Shown here piece by piece: positions 44,095-53,337 of a stretch of DNA of 64,000 nt. Origin of the DNA: Palsa-883 sp963826975 (GTDB taxonomy: Bacteria; Pseudomonadota; Alphaproteobacteria; Acetobacterales; Acetobacteraceae); the NCBI GenBank assembly GCA_963826975.1, contig CAWGZJ010000020.1, positions 4,677 through 68,676 of the forward strand, given 5' to 3'. Made by a program: the position numbers and the translations under genes. Every line of letters begins with the position of its first letter. The stretch's first letter is position 1. The notes under the pieces were generated by a model, which worked only from the letters and a program-made list of their open reading frames with translations, was not told the origin of the DNA and ran no database searches.

Positions 44095-45341
44095 TGTCCG
44101 CAGCCCACACCGGCGTCCGCAACTACGCGATCGTCACCAGCGCCTATTTCCTGTTCACCGTCACCGACGGCGCGATCCGGATGCTGGTGCTGCTGCACTT
44201 CTATAGCCTCGGCTACACGCCGTTCATGCTGGCCTTCCTGTTCCTGCTGTATGAGACCGCCGGCATCTTCGCCAACCTTGGCGGCGGCTGGCTGGCGGTG
44301 CGCTTCGGCATCCCGCGTATGCTGGCCTCCGGCCTCATCCTGCAGATCGCCGGTCTCGGCATGTTGTCGGCGCTGGACCCGGCCTGGGGGGCGGTTGCCT
44401 CGATCGCCTGGGTGGTGGCCGCGCAGGGAATTGCCGGCGTCGCCAAGGACCTGACCAAGACCGCCTCGAAAAGCGCGATCAAGGCAACTTCGCAGCAGGG
44501 TGCCGGGCAGTTGTTTCGCTGGGTGGCGTGGTTCACCGGCTCGAAGAACGCCACCAAGGGCGCCGGCTTTTTCATCGGCGGCTTCCTGTTGCAGGTAGTC
44601 GGGTTCCGCCCTGCCCTTTGGCTGATGGCGGCGATGCTCGCCGTCGTGCTGGCCGGCGTATTGCTGTCGCTGCCGCGCACGCTTGGCAAGGCGAAGGCGT
44701 CCAAGAGCTTCGCTGAGTTGTTCGCCAAAACCCGCGCTATCAACCTGATGGCGGCGGCGCGGGTCTTCATGTTCGGCTCGCGCGACGTGTGGTTCGTCGT
44801 GGGCCTGCCGGTGTTCCTCTACGGCTATGGCTGGAAATACATGCAGGTCGCCGGCTTCGTCGCGGCCTGGACCATTGCCTATGGCGCGGTGCAGGCGGTC
44901 GCGCCGGCGGTCGTGGCCCGGAGCCGCGACGGACTGACCCGTGAGGTTCCCGCCGCGCGCGTGTGGGGCGCGATCCTGACGGTCATCCCCGTCGCGATCG
45001 CCCTGCTGATGGCCGCGCCAGGCGTGCCTCGGCCCGACCTGGTGCTGGTCGTTGGCCTGCTGGTTTTCGGCTTTGCCTTCGCGGTGATTTCCTCGCTGCA
45101 CTCCTATCTCATCCTGGCATACGCGGGATCGGAGAAGGCGGCCGAGGATGTCGGCTTCTATTACGCGGCGAATGCCGCAGGGCGGTTGATGGGCATCCTG
45201 CTGTCGGGCATCCTGACGCAGAACGGCGGGATGCAGGCGTGTCTTTGGGGATCGGCCATCATGTTGGCGATCTGCCTCGCGATCACGGTGCTGCTGCCTG
45301 TGGGCGCGGACGCGCGGCGCGTGCCGGCCGGAGCAGACTAG
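44094..45341 (+). CDS. arsJ: ArsJ, MFS exporter of 1-arseno-3-phosphoglycerate
   Basis: 415 residues with about 12 membrane helices. Starts SAAHTGVRNYAIVTSAYFLF and contains the family segments FLFLLYETAGIFANLGGGWL and GIAGVAKDLTKTASKSAIKA, with DVWFVVGLPVFLYGYGWKYM. Together with the preceding GAPDH it constitutes the arsenate efflux pair. The ATG overlaps the GAPDH stop. Convergent with the MFS gene downstream (stops overlap by four bases). Confidence 0.93.
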   Translation: MSAAHTGVRNYAIVTSAYFLFTVTDGAIRMLVLLHFYSLGYTPFMLAFLFLLYETAGIFANLGGGWLAVRFGIPRMLASGLILQIAGLGMLSALDPAWGAVASIAWVVAAQGIAGVAKDLTKTASKSAIKATSQQGAGQLFRWVAWFTGSKNATKGAGFFIGGFLLQVVGFRPALWLMAAMLAVVLAGVLLSLPRTLGKAKASKSFAELFAKTRAINLMAAARVFMFGSRDVWFVVGLPVFLYGYGWKYMQVAGFVAAWTIAYGAVQAVAPAVVARSRDGLTREVPAARVWGAILTVIPVAIALLMAAPGVPRPDLVLVVGLLVFGFAFAVISSLHSYLILAYAGSEKAAEDVGFYYAANAAGRLMGILLSGILTQNGGMQACLWGSAIMLAICLAITVLLPVGADARRVPAGAD

Positions 45342-46540
45342 GGAGACACGCCGGCTTTCGCAGGCGCCTGCGCCGTCCCGCGCAGGAACAGTAATGCGAC
45401 GAAGGACATGCTGGTCAGCGCGCCCGACAGCAAGAGTGCGTAGCCGGGCCCGCCCCGATCCAGCACAAGGCTGAACAGCAGTGGCGCGCCGCCCTGCAGT
45501 ATCCGGGCGGGCGCCGCCAGCAGCCCGGTGCGCAGTCCGTAGCCGGAGGCGCCAAACAGAGCCAACGGCAGGGTACCCCGCGCGATCGTCAGCAGGCCGT
45601 TGCCGCCGCCGTGCAGGACGGTGAACAGCATCGCGGCAGGGGCGCCGAAGACAGCCAGACAAGCTGCGCCGATTGCAGGCAGCACAGTCGCCAGCCGCGC
45701 CGAGACCAGGGGGGACACGCGGCGCAGCAAGCTGAACTCGACAAGCCGCGCGCCAACCTGCGCCGGGCCGATCAAGGCGCCGGCGGCCACGGCGGCGGCC
45801 GGCGTTGCTCCGAGCGCTTCTAGCAACCGAGGCAAGTTCGTCGCCATCGCCGCCGCAACGAACCAGCAGGCGGCGAACACGAAGGCCAGAACGATCATCG
45901 TCCAGGGCATTTCGGTCGTCGTGTGCGGCTGAACCGTTTCGATCACGGGGGCGAGTGCCTTCGGCACCAGCAGCCGGTTCAGCGGCAGGCCGAGCAATAG
46001 GTGCAGCGCCGCCCAGGCAAGGCATGCACCGCGCCAGCCGAATGCGTCGATAAACAGGGCGCTGGCCGGCCAACCGACTGTGCTGGCGAAGCCCGCGAAC
46101 AGGGTGATGCCGGTGATCGCATTGCGCGCCTCACGGCCGTGGAGGCTGGCGGCCGTTGCGAAGGCGGCTTCATACAGGCCGAATCCCATGCCGATACCGA
46201 TGACGGCCCAGGCGATCGACAGGGTGATAACGCCAGACGCTGCCGACAGGATCGCAAGGCCCGCCGCGAACACCAGATTAGTGCAGGCCAGCACATCGCG
46301 ACCACCGCGACGATCGATCATCCGTCCTGCCGCAGGGCCCAGCAGGCCTGACAGCAACAGGGCGGCAGAGAAGATGCCGAAGAACCAGGACCGCGAAAGG
46401 TGAAGGCTCTCCGAGATCGGGTCGGCCATCACCGCCGGAAGGTAATAGGTCGATCCCCAGGCAAGCGTTTGGGTCACACCGAGAGTTGTGACAACGACAC
46501 TCCGGCGTCGGCTTGGCCCGGCAGAGGCAGTGACGCTCAT
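45338..46540 (-). CDS. MFS transporter associated with the arsenic island
   Basis: 400 residues, about 12 helices. GVTQTLAWGSTYYLPAVMAD in helix 1 and GLLGPAAGRMIDRRGGRDVL as the A-motif are typical of a small drug/metabolite exporter group near ArsK-type proteins. Starting ATG at 46540 lies between divergent-looking partners; it could export arsenite or organoarsenicals, but no known arsenic motif is evident. On the minus strand with arsP and arsR3, 43 bp after the arsP end, so probably the last gene of that operon. Confidence 0.85.
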   Translation of the reverse strand: MSVTASAGPSRRRSVVVTTLGVTQTLAWGSTYYLPAVMADPISESLHLSRSWFFGIFSAALLLSGLLGPAAGRMIDRRGGRDVLACTNLVFAAGLAILSAASGVITLSIAWAVIGIGMGFGLYEAAFATAASLHGREARNAITGITLFAGFASTVGWPASALFIDAFGWRGACLAWAALHLLLGLPLNRLLVPKALAPVIETVQPHTTTEMPWTMIVLAFVFAACWFVAAAMATNLPRLLEALGATPAAAVAAGALIGPAQVGARLVEFSLLRRVSPLVSARLATVLPAIGAACLAVFGAPAAMLFTVLHGGGNGLLTIARGTLPLALFGASGYGLRTGLLAAPARILQGGAPLLFSLVLDRGGPGYALLLSGALTSMSFVALLFLRGTAQAPAKAGVSP

Positions 46541-46582
46541 GGCCGACGCACGCGTGGCGAATGGTGAAGTTGCATCGCCGGC

Positions 46583-47810
46583 TCAGCCTGCATAATCGGC
46601 GGCGGCGAGCACCGCCGTGTAGGCGTAGCCCGCGATGACGGCGCCGATCACGGCAAACCCGATATAGAGTGCGAAGGCAGGCGGTTTGACCAAGGCCCAG
46701 ACCGCGACCATCGCGGGGAAGCCTGTCGCACTGCTGGCCAGCATGAACGCAAGGCCGGTCGCCGGAACTCATGCCGAGGCCGATCAGACCGGAAACGAAC
46801 GGAATGGCGGCAAAGCTGTTGAGGTAGACCGGGATGCCGATCGCGACCGCCAGCGGCACCGCGAGCAGTCCGGCTCCCGCGCCCAGCCAGGTCCCGACGG
46901 CGCCCACCGGCAGCCACGCCACCATCAGGCTTTCGAGTGCGTAGGCAACGGCAAGCCAGCGCACCAGGAACCAACCTGTCGTCGTCGCGGTCGCCAGGAA
47001 TCGTTGGGATCGGGTAGCCTCCGTCCAGAAGCGCCAGACAATCCCCGCTTGCGATGGCGACCGCTTCGGAGCGCAGCATGCTGTCGTGCCGGCAGTGGCG
47101 ATCGCCTGCTTTGCCGACCCGCAACATGAGGCAACGGCGACGGGCTTCGGCGGCGCGTTCGATCCGCGGCAAGATGAACCTGACGCGGCGGGCGCGATGC
47201 GCAACGCAGCAGGTGCGTCGAGCCAGCCGATCCGGATCAGCACCATTGTCCCGAAGCCACTCAACAATCCCATGCCAATCGCGCCAACCAGCTTCGCGAC
47301 GGCAAAGCCGATGCCGAGCGTCCCCGCAGCGATGACGAATTGCGTTGGGTCCATCAGCGGCGACGCGATCCAGAATGCCATGACAGGTGCGAGCGGTACG
47401 CCCGCGCCGAGCAGACCCGCCACCAGCGGTATCACGCCGCAGGAGCAGAACGGCAGCAATGCGCCGATCAGGGAAGCCACGAGAATCATGCGGCCTTGGC
47501 GACCGGTGAACGCCCGTGCCGCCAGCGCATCGGCGCCGGTCGCGCGCGCAGCCGCGGCTATCGCGACCGACGCCGCGAGCCAGGGAGCGATGTGCGCCAG
47601 TTCGCCGGCGACATAAAGCAACGTACTCCGCGCCTGTGCCGGGCTGTATGCCCACAGACCAAGCAATAATGCGCCGAGTGCGACCAGCACGTAATCGACG
47701 CGGGCCAGCGCGCCGCCGAGGCGAGGGACCAAGCCCAAATGGAGCGCTCGCGCGCTGAGCCGCGGCGGGAGTGGGAAGATGGCGGCCGGTGTCGTTTCAG
47801 CTTGTGGCAC
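46583..47810 (-). CDS. arsP: ArsP-like DUF318 permease (one frameshift near the 3' end)
   Basis: About 408 residues when one shift at about 46767 is repaired. PF03773 permease with FCSCGVIPLVAGLLGAGVPL (first half, Cys-Ser-Cys motif), AFWIASPLMDPTQFVIAAGT, and, between the halves, a Cys-rich loop with ASCCGSAKQ and TACCAPKRS. After repair the tail reads TGLAFMLASSATGFPAMVAV and ends at TGA 46583. ArsP exports trivalent organoarsenicals, fitting with arsM. The CxC and CC pairs suggest metalloid binding. Controlled by the arsR immediately upstream. Confidence 0.82.
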
Positions 47811-47828
47811 CGGATACTCCTATATCTC

Positions 47829-48274
47829 TGGTTTTATGGTTATATCTACGCACACAAAACCTCACGCGGCACGCGCCTGGCGCCGCCGCGTCGTAGGTGG
47901 GGCTGCTGACCCAGGCGATGCTGACACGTCCGCGTCACCAAAGCCCGCGCAGCAGTGCTCCTTGACGAAGGCAAGCGTTGCATCGATCGCCGCATATTCG
48001 GGCGTGCACCGCACCATGCGTCCCTCGCGTCGCTGTGCCACCAGGCCGGCGGAGACGAGCCCGCGCAGGTGAAATGCCAGCGTCGAGGCCGGCACGCCCA
48101 AATGGGATTGCAACGCGCCGATCGCGAGGCCCTCGCCGCCCGCCTGGACGAGTAGGCGGACGATCTGCAGGCGGGTGGTATTGCCCAGCTCGGCCAAGCC
48201 TCGGGCTGCAGTATCGATGTCCATGCCCCGACACATGGCACGCGCACCGGAGAAATGCAACCATAAAACTGGTT
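47829..48274 (-). promoter_or_regulatory. Two similar operator-like sites flanking arsR3
   Basis: AACCA-N6-TGGTT at 48259-48274, upstream of arsR3, and the related TCTGGTTTTATGGTTATA at 47828-47845, between arsR3 and arsP, share GTTTTATGGTT. The sequence differs from the TTCGA dyads of the arsM operon, implying a separate repressor-operator pair. Confidence 0.45.
47862..48224 (-). CDS. arsR: ArsR-family repressor upstream of arsP
   Basis: 120 residues. Winged helix AELGNTTRLQIVRLLVQAGG, HLGVPASTLAFHLRGLVSAG and the metalloid pair Cys91-Cys92 in VKEHCCAGFG at the end of the last helix. A short basic tail follows. ATG 48224 is chosen because MDIDTAARGL aligns with the family start. Likely repressor of arsP and the MFS gene downstream, via its own palindromes; distinct from arsR1. 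Confidence 0.92.
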   Translation of the reverse strand: MDIDTAARGLAELGNTTRLQIVRLLVQAGGEGLAIGALQSHLGVPASTLAFHLRGLVSAGLVAQRREGRMVRCTPEYAAIDATLAFVKEHCCAGFGDADVSASPGSAAPPTTRRRQARAA

Positions 48275-48337
48275 ACGTGGTTTCGGTGCGCGAACCCTTC
48301 GAGCGATGCAGTCGAATGGCCCGGTCGTGTCCGGGCG

Positions 48338-50803
48338 TCAGCTTGCGGCCTTGTACTCCTGGGTCTTGAACGACAGGTGACGCGTCACCTGCGGTGCGTC
48401 CGCGAGCTTCCGAATGTTTCCCCATGTCTGCTTGTAATTTGGGAGAATCAACTCGTTCACGCCCTTGCTGACGGTATTTCCGACGGCGCCGGTGGGGTAC
48501 GCGAACAGCATGAACGTCTCGTTCCGCCGCGCGGTTGGCGTCGGCCAAACCATCGCCTGCGTGCTGCCGTTGTCGTTATAGACCTCAATCAGATCGCCGG
48601 GGTTCAGCCCGAGTTCGGCAACATCCTGCGGGTTCATCTGAATGTAGGCGAATGGGAAGCGGTCCCAGACGAAATCATTGTGCTGGTCGAGATAGACCGA
48701 CTGCCAGACCTGGTTCGAGCGGCCATTGTTGATCAGGAAGCGGAACTTGTCCTTCTCGGCCTGCTTGCCGGGAGCCTGCAGACCGCGCCATTGCGCTGTG
48801 GCGAACTTCGCCTTGCCGTCCGGCGTCTTGAACTTGCCGTCGGTGAACAACCGCTTGGTCCCGACAATCTTGCCGTCCTGAAAGCCGACAGCCGGCTCCT
48901 GGAACCCATTCGTCCCCATGGCCCGCAGGCGCTCATAGGTCACAAATTGCCCGCCGTCCGCGTTCTTGCTGTAGCCATCCATGAACGCGTCTTCCTCGGT
49001 CTTCCAGTCGTACCCCTTGAACTTGTCCGCGACATCCGTCTTCCCTGCCGTGCGCCAGCTTCGTTCCAGCGCCTGCGCGATCTTCGCGACGATCAGGCTG
49101 TCCGGCAGGGCGCTCCCCGGAGGGTCCATGTAGCGCTCGGTCAGCCGCATGCGCCGCTCACCGTTCATGCTCGTCAGGTTGGCCTCGCCGGCTGTCGCGG
49201 CGGCCAGCATCACGTGCGCGCAGCCGCCGATCTGGGTCGGGACGAGATCCACGTCCACGACGAACAACCCACCCTGGCCGATCGCGTCCATGATCGCCTT
49301 GATCTGGCCTTCACGGTCGCCCGCCGGCACCGAGTCCATAGCGGTCTTCACCAAATCCGTACGTCGCTTGTAGACGCGCTTGAATTCAGTCGCGTTCAGC
49401 GTGGTCTTGAAGTGATCACAACCCCAGATGTGGTGGACACCGCCTTTGCCGCCGATCAGTAGCTGGTCGACGTATGGCGCGGGCTTCCCACCTGGGTAGT
49501 CAGGCCGCACATACCCTTCCTGATGCCCGCCCATCCGCACGCAACCGCCACCTGGCCGGCCGACGTTGCCGGTCGCGAGGGCGATATTCACCAGCGCCTG
49601 ATTGGTACGGTAATTGTCGTTGCCCCAGATCAAACCTTTCTCGTAGGCGAACATCGTCCGCCGCCGCGCGCCGCCCTGTTTCGGCTCGGCGATCCACTCC
49701 GCCGCCTTGCGGATATCCTCCGGCTTCAGGCCGGTGATCTGCACCGCCTGCTCGATCGTGGTTTGATTCGCTTTGACAGCATCATCGTAGCCGCTGGTGC
49801 TGGCGGCGATGAAGGCGCGGTCGACCCAACCCTTGGTGGCGACCTCGGTGAACAGCGCGTTGAACAGCGCGAGATCGGTCCCCGGATTGATCGCGAGATG
49901 CAGCACGTTGGCCGGCCCGGCCTCCGCCTCGCAGGCCGCGATGGTCGGTGTCCGGCGCGGATCGACGAAGATGATCCTGGCCCGGCCGGTCGGCTCGGTG
50001 CCGAACTCGGCCTTCTTCTTGTCGGCGCTGGTGCCCCGAAGATTCGGCACCCAATGGTTCAGGAAGTAGTTGGTCTGCGTCTCCAGTGAATTGGTGCCGA
50101 CCGCCATGATCGTATCGGCGAGTTCGGCGTCTTCGTAGCAATTGTTCAGCTCGCCTACGCCCATGTCGCGCGTGCCGTGCACTTCGCTGTTGTACGCCGG
50201 GCGATTGTGGATCCGGATGTTCTTGACCTTCATGCTCTCGAAATAGAGCTTGCCGGTCGCCCAGGTATTCTCGTAGCCGCCGCCGGCGCCGCCATGATCG
50301 TATGCGGACACGATCAGGCCGTCTTCGCCCTGGCTGTCGACCACGCGCCGCGTCACCTCGGCCACCAGACCGATCGCGTCGTCCCAGGAGGTCGGCGTCA
50401 AGGTGCCATAGCGCCAGACGAGCGGTTCGGTCAGGCGCTCGGCCTGCGTGCCGGTGACGGTTGAATACGAGAGCTCCGCCATCTTCGAGCCGCGTGTAGA
50501 GCCGAGGCCCGAATTCACGCTACAGTTAGGATCGGGCTTGATGACCAGATGCACGTCCCGCCCGTTCTGCTTCACGATATTATACATCGACGGGCTGAAC
50601 CACGCCGTCGCCATGGCGCCCTGCTGCTTGCTCAGGTCCTCGTTGAAAGCATTCTGTCCGGGCTGCGTACCGCCCTGGCGATCAACCGGCCAGGACAGAG
50701 CCTGATAGCCGCATCCGACGATGCAGAAGTGACAGGCGACGTTGTGGACCTGCGCATCATTCGGGGGGATCGGCAGGCGGTCGATATTGCGCTTGTAGGC
50801 CAT
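48338..50803 (-). CDS. aioA: Arsenite oxidase large (molybdopterin) subunit
   Basis: 821 residues, family length about 822-845. Binds Mo-bisMGD and a [3Fe-4S] cluster through VACHFCIVGCGY (Cys24, Cys27, Cys31), followed by LVIKPDPNCSVNSGLGSTRG near 86-105. Other landmarks: GTNSLETQTNYFLNHWVPN, ARIIFVDPRRTPTIAACEAE and the C-terminal GDLIEVYNDNGSTQAMVWP. Catalyses As(III) to As(V) in the periplasm; exported with AioB, which carries the signal. Follows aioB by ten bases. No aioXSR regulators nearby. Confidence 0.97.
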   Translation of the reverse strand: MAYKRNIDRLPIPPNDAQVHNVACHFCIVGCGYQALSWPVDRQGGTQPGQNAFNEDLSKQQGAMATAWFSPSMYNIVKQNGRDVHLVIKPDPNCSVNSGLGSTRGSKMAELSYSTVTGTQAERLTEPLVWRYGTLTPTSWDDAIGLVAEVTRRVVDSQGEDGLIVSAYDHGGAGGGYENTWATGKLYFESMKVKNIRIHNRPAYNSEVHGTRDMGVGELNNCYEDAELADTIMAVGTNSLETQTNYFLNHWVPNLRGTSADKKKAEFGTEPTGRARIIFVDPRRTPTIAACEAEAGPANVLHLAINPGTDLALFNALFTEVATKGWVDRAFIAASTSGYDDAVKANQTTIEQAVQITGLKPEDIRKAAEWIAEPKQGGARRRTMFAYEKGLIWGNDNYRTNQALVNIALATGNVGRPGGGCVRMGGHQEGYVRPDYPGGKPAPYVDQLLIGGKGGVHHIWGCDHFKTTLNATEFKRVYKRRTDLVKTAMDSVPAGDREGQIKAIMDAIGQGGLFVVDVDLVPTQIGGCAHVMLAAATAGEANLTSMNGERRMRLTERYMDPPGSALPDSLIVAKIAQALERSWRTAGKTDVADKFKGYDWKTEEDAFMDGYSKNADGGQFVTYERLRAMGTNGFQEPAVGFQDGKIVGTKRLFTDGKFKTPDGKAKFATAQWRGLQAPGKQAEKDKFRFLINNGRSNQVWQSVYLDQHNDFVWDRFPFAYIQMNPQDVAELGLNPGDLIEVYNDNGSTQAMVWPTPTARRNETFMLFAYPTGAVGNTVSKGVNELILPNYKQTWGNIRKLADAPQVTRHLSFKTQEYKAAS

Positions 50804-50813
50804 GACGCGCCTC

Positions 50814-51344
50814 CTATGCCGTAAGGACGTTGGAGAGACGGCCGTAGATCAGCTCGTCGACGGCAACAGCGTAGATGTCGCCGCTTGGGTCCACGACCAG
50901 GCGGAACTGCGGCAGGTTTTGCGTGGCGTGCCCGAAGATCTGCAGGCCACCCTTCTCGACATCGAATCGACCGTAGTGACCGGGACAGTTCAGCGACTGG
51001 TCGCTGGCGCCGTAGACCAGCGGGAACCCCTTGTGCGGGCATAACGTGCTGAAGGCGACGATATCGCCCTCGGGACCCACCCCTCCTTCGACGCGATGGC
51101 CCAGCTTCAGCAGCACGCCCGGGCTGTCCGCGTCGGGATACGTGATGTCCTTCGGCACGTCGGGCTGCAGGTCGCTGACATTGGCAAGTTTGTTGGAAGG
51201 GTATGTGACCAGCGCCAGGGATGGTGCGGCCCGCGGCGCTGCTGACGGGATCGCCACGGTTGCGACAGCCCCGGCGGCCACTGCCGCCGTGCGCGCAAAG
51301 AATGCACGCCTGCCTGCATCCACGAGCTTGTCACATCGCTTCAT
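50814..51344 (-). CDS. aioB: Arsenite oxidase small (Rieske) subunit
   Basis: 176 residues. Twin-arginine signal with Arg12-Arg13 in GRRAFFARTAAVAAGAVATV; the holoenzyme is exported by Tat. Rieske [2Fe-2S] ligands: Cys102-His104 in LCPHKGFPLV and Cys120-His123 in NCPGHYGRFD. ATG 51344 is preferred (GGGAGAG eight bases before) over a start at 51368. First gene of aioBA, divergent from acr3; the two share a ~210-bp promoter region. Confidence 0.96.
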   Translation of the reverse strand: MKRCDKLVDAGRRAFFARTAAVAAGAVATVAIPSAAPRAAPSLALVTYPSNKLANVSDLQPDVPKDITYPDADSPGVLLKLGHRVEGGVGPEGDIVAFSTLCPHKGFPLVYGASDQSLNCPGHYGRFDVEKGGLQIFGHATQNLPQFRLVVDPSGDIYAVAVDELIYGRLSNVLTA

Positions 51345-51557
51345 GGGTTTCTCTCCCTGTGTTTCCATGTTTCTGGAACTATCGGCGGAAACTATACCGC
51401 CCGTTCCGGAACCAAGACAAGAGTAAATTCCAGAATTCCAGAGACATGGAATTAAGGTTGAAGGAGCTGACGCGATCCGCTACCGCGCCCATGCTGCGAT
51501 GAGGCCCCATGCTGCGATGAGGCCGTGTGACAAGCTGAGACGAAGGGAGTGCGCTTA
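51345..51557. promoter_or_regulatory. Divergent aioB / acr3 control region
   Basis: Includes dyad GGCGG-N8-CCGCC near 51382, repeated GGAATTC-like words near 51430 (AATTCCAGAATTCC), and a perfect adjacent 18-bp duplication CCATGCTGCGATGAGGCC at 51489-51506 and 51507-51524. I did not find a convincing sigma54 -24/-12 pair of the kind known for AioR-controlled aio genes. Confidence 0.55.
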
Positions 51558-52670
51558 GTGCAACAGTCAGCAGACACGCTCGGGCGGGCGCAACCGCGCG
51601 CGAGACTGGGCGGGTTCGAGCGTTTCCTGACCATCTGGGTCGCGCTGTGCATCGCCGCCGGGGTCCTGCTCGGCACCTTTGTTCCCGCCCCATTCCAGCT
51701 CCTCGGCGGCGCGACCATGGCGCGGGTCAACCTGCCGGTCGCCATCCTGGTCTGGCTGATGATCGTGCCGATGCTGCTGAAGATCGATCCCGCCGCGCTC
51801 GCCGAGGTCGGCCGGCACTGGCGCGGAATCGCCACCACCGTCGGCGTGAACTGGCTGGTCAAGCCGTTCTCCATGGCGCTGCTGGGGTGGCTGTTCATCG
51901 GCCATCTGTTCCGCCCCTGGCTGCCCGCCGGCCAACTCGACAGCTACATCGCCGGGCTGATCCTGCTGGCCGCCGCCCCCTGCACCGCGATGGTCTTCGT
52001 CTGGTCGAACCTGGTGGACGGCGAGCCGCACTTCACCCTCAGCCAGGTGGCGCTGAACGACGCGATCATGGTGCTGGCCTTCGCGCCGATCGTCGGGCTG
52101 CTACTCGGCCTGTCCTCGATCAGCGTCCCATGGGACACGCTGCTGCTGTCGGTGTTGCTGTACATCGTCGTGCCGGTCATCGCCGCGCAACTCTGGCGCC
52201 GCGCCTGCTTGGCCGCAGGCGGCGCACCAGCGCTCGAGCGCACGTTGCGCCGCCTTGGCCCGGTCTCGCTCGCCGCCCTGTTGCTGACCCTGGTGTTGTT
52301 GTTCGGCCTGCAAGGACCCGAGATCGTGCACCAGCCATTGGTGATCGTATTGCTGGCGGTGCCGATCACGCTGCAGGTCTATTTCAACGCCGGCCTCGCC
52401 TATTGGCTCAACCGCCAGCTCGGCGTGGAATGGTGCGTCGCCGGTCCCTCGGCGCTGATCGGCGCGTCCAACTTCTTCGAGCTGGCCGTCGCCACCGCGA
52501 TTGTGCTGTTCGGCTTCCAGTCGGGTGCCGCGCTGGCGACCGTGGTCGGCGTTCTGGTGGAGGTTCCGGTGATGCTTTCCGTCGTCAAGGTCGTGCTGTC
52601 GAGCCGGGCCTGGTACGAACGCGGCGCGGCGGTGCGGCAGGGGGTGCTGGCGGATGACCGCTTACGCTAA
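51558..52670 (+). CDS. acr3: ACR3-type arsenite efflux permease
   Basis: 370 residues, about ten membrane helices (LTIWVALCIAAGVLLGTFVP; PVAILVWLMIVPMLLKIDPA). The conserved substrate Cys lies in LAAAPCTAMVFVWSNLVDGE, with the closing GFQSGAALATVVGVLVEVPV. ACR3 carries As(III) out coupled to the proton gradient. GTG at 51558 follows AAGGGAG by about ten bases; 51549 is too close to the SD. Overlaps arsN1 by 17 bases, so they are co-transcribed. Confidence 0.95.
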   Translation: MQQSADTLGRAQPRARLGGFERFLTIWVALCIAAGVLLGTFVPAPFQLLGGATMARVNLPVAILVWLMIVPMLLKIDPAALAEVGRHWRGIATTVGVNWLVKPFSMALLGWLFIGHLFRPWLPAGQLDSYIAGLILLAAAPCTAMVFVWSNLVDGEPHFTLSQVALNDAIMVLAFAPIVGLLLGLSSISVPWDTLLLSVLLYIVVPVIAAQLWRRACLAAGGAPALERTLRRLGPVSLAALLLTLVLLFGLQGPEIVHQPLVIVLLAVPITLQVYFNAGLAYWLNRQLGVEWCVAGPSALIGASNFFELAVATAIVLFGFQSGAALATVVGVLVEVPVMLSVVKVVLSSRAWYERGAAVRQGVLADDRLR

Positions 52671-53175
52671 CGCGATCCGAGCCCGCGCCGCCCAGGTGAG
52701 CGACGCGCCCGTGATCGCCGACATCTACAATCAGGGCATCGAGGATCGCGTCGCCACCTTCGAGACCGAGCCGCGTTCGCCGCAGCAGATCGTCCGCTGG
52801 TTCGACAGCTTCCGTCCGATCGTCGTCGTGGAGGACGCCGACAGAACAGTCGTCGCCTTCGCCTCCAGCTCAGCCTATCGCGACCGACCCTGCTACGCCG
52901 GCATCGCCGAGTTCTCGGTCTATGTGCGGCGCGACTGGCGCGGGCGCGGCGCGGGCCACGTGGCGCTGGCCGCGCTGATCGAGGCGGCCGCCGCCGCCGG
53001 ACTGTGGAAGCTGGTGTCGCGCGTGTTTCCCGAGAACACCGCCAGCCGCGCGCTGCTGCGCCGCATGGGCTTCCGCGAGGTCGGCATCTACCACCGCCAT
53101 GGCCAGCTCGACGGCATCTGGCGCGATTGCGTCATCGTCGAACTTTTGCTTTCCGCGCCCGACACCCGGGCCTAA
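52654..53175 (+). CDS. arsN1: ArsN1-type arsinothricin/phosphinothricin N-acetyltransferase
   Basis: 173 residues, GNAT fold. VIADIYNQGIEDRVATFETE near 20-39 and the acetyl-CoA loop RRDWRGRGAGHVALAALIEA near 92-111 match ArsN1/PAT acetyltransferases, ending NTASRALLRRMGFREVGIY and WRDCVIVELLL. Acetylation of the amino group inactivates the organoarsenical antibiotic arsinothricin. It overlaps acr3 and is therefore coupled. Last gene of the island. Whether the substrate is arsinothricin or phosphinothricin cannot be read from the sequence; context favours arsinothricin. Confidence 0.92.
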   Translation: MTAYANAIRARAAQVSDAPVIADIYNQGIEDRVATFETEPRSPQQIVRWFDSFRPIVVVEDADRTVVAFASSSAYRDRPCYAGIAEFSVYVRRDWRGRGAGHVALAALIEAAAAAGLWKLVSRVFPENTASRALLRRMGFREVGIYHRHGQLDGIWRDCVIVELLLSAPDTRA

Positions 53176-53337
53176 GCGCAAATTGGTGCCTGAAATCGCA
53201 ATACCCGAAATCGCAACAATTGTCCCGAACTGGTATTCTGCCGTCGGTCGATCGCCTGCACCGCGCGACCCCCACATGGTTGGGTTGATACGCGAGTGCA
53301 AGGTCGGTCCGACCGATACCCACCAGAGGAGACTTGC

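Noticed and set aside
44040..46073. 677-codon minus-strand frame over arsJ
   Set aside because: Antisense shadow of arsJ and the MFS gene; no family resemblance.
48338..50803. aioA as another molybdopterin oxidoreductase (formate DH, DMSO reductase)
   Set aside because: Cys24-Cys27-Cys31 spacing, AioB with a Rieske centre and the ars context all specify arsenite oxidase.
51345..51557. Sigma54 -24/-12 promoter for aioBA
   Set aside because: No TGGCAC-N5-TTGC-like pair found in the divergent region.
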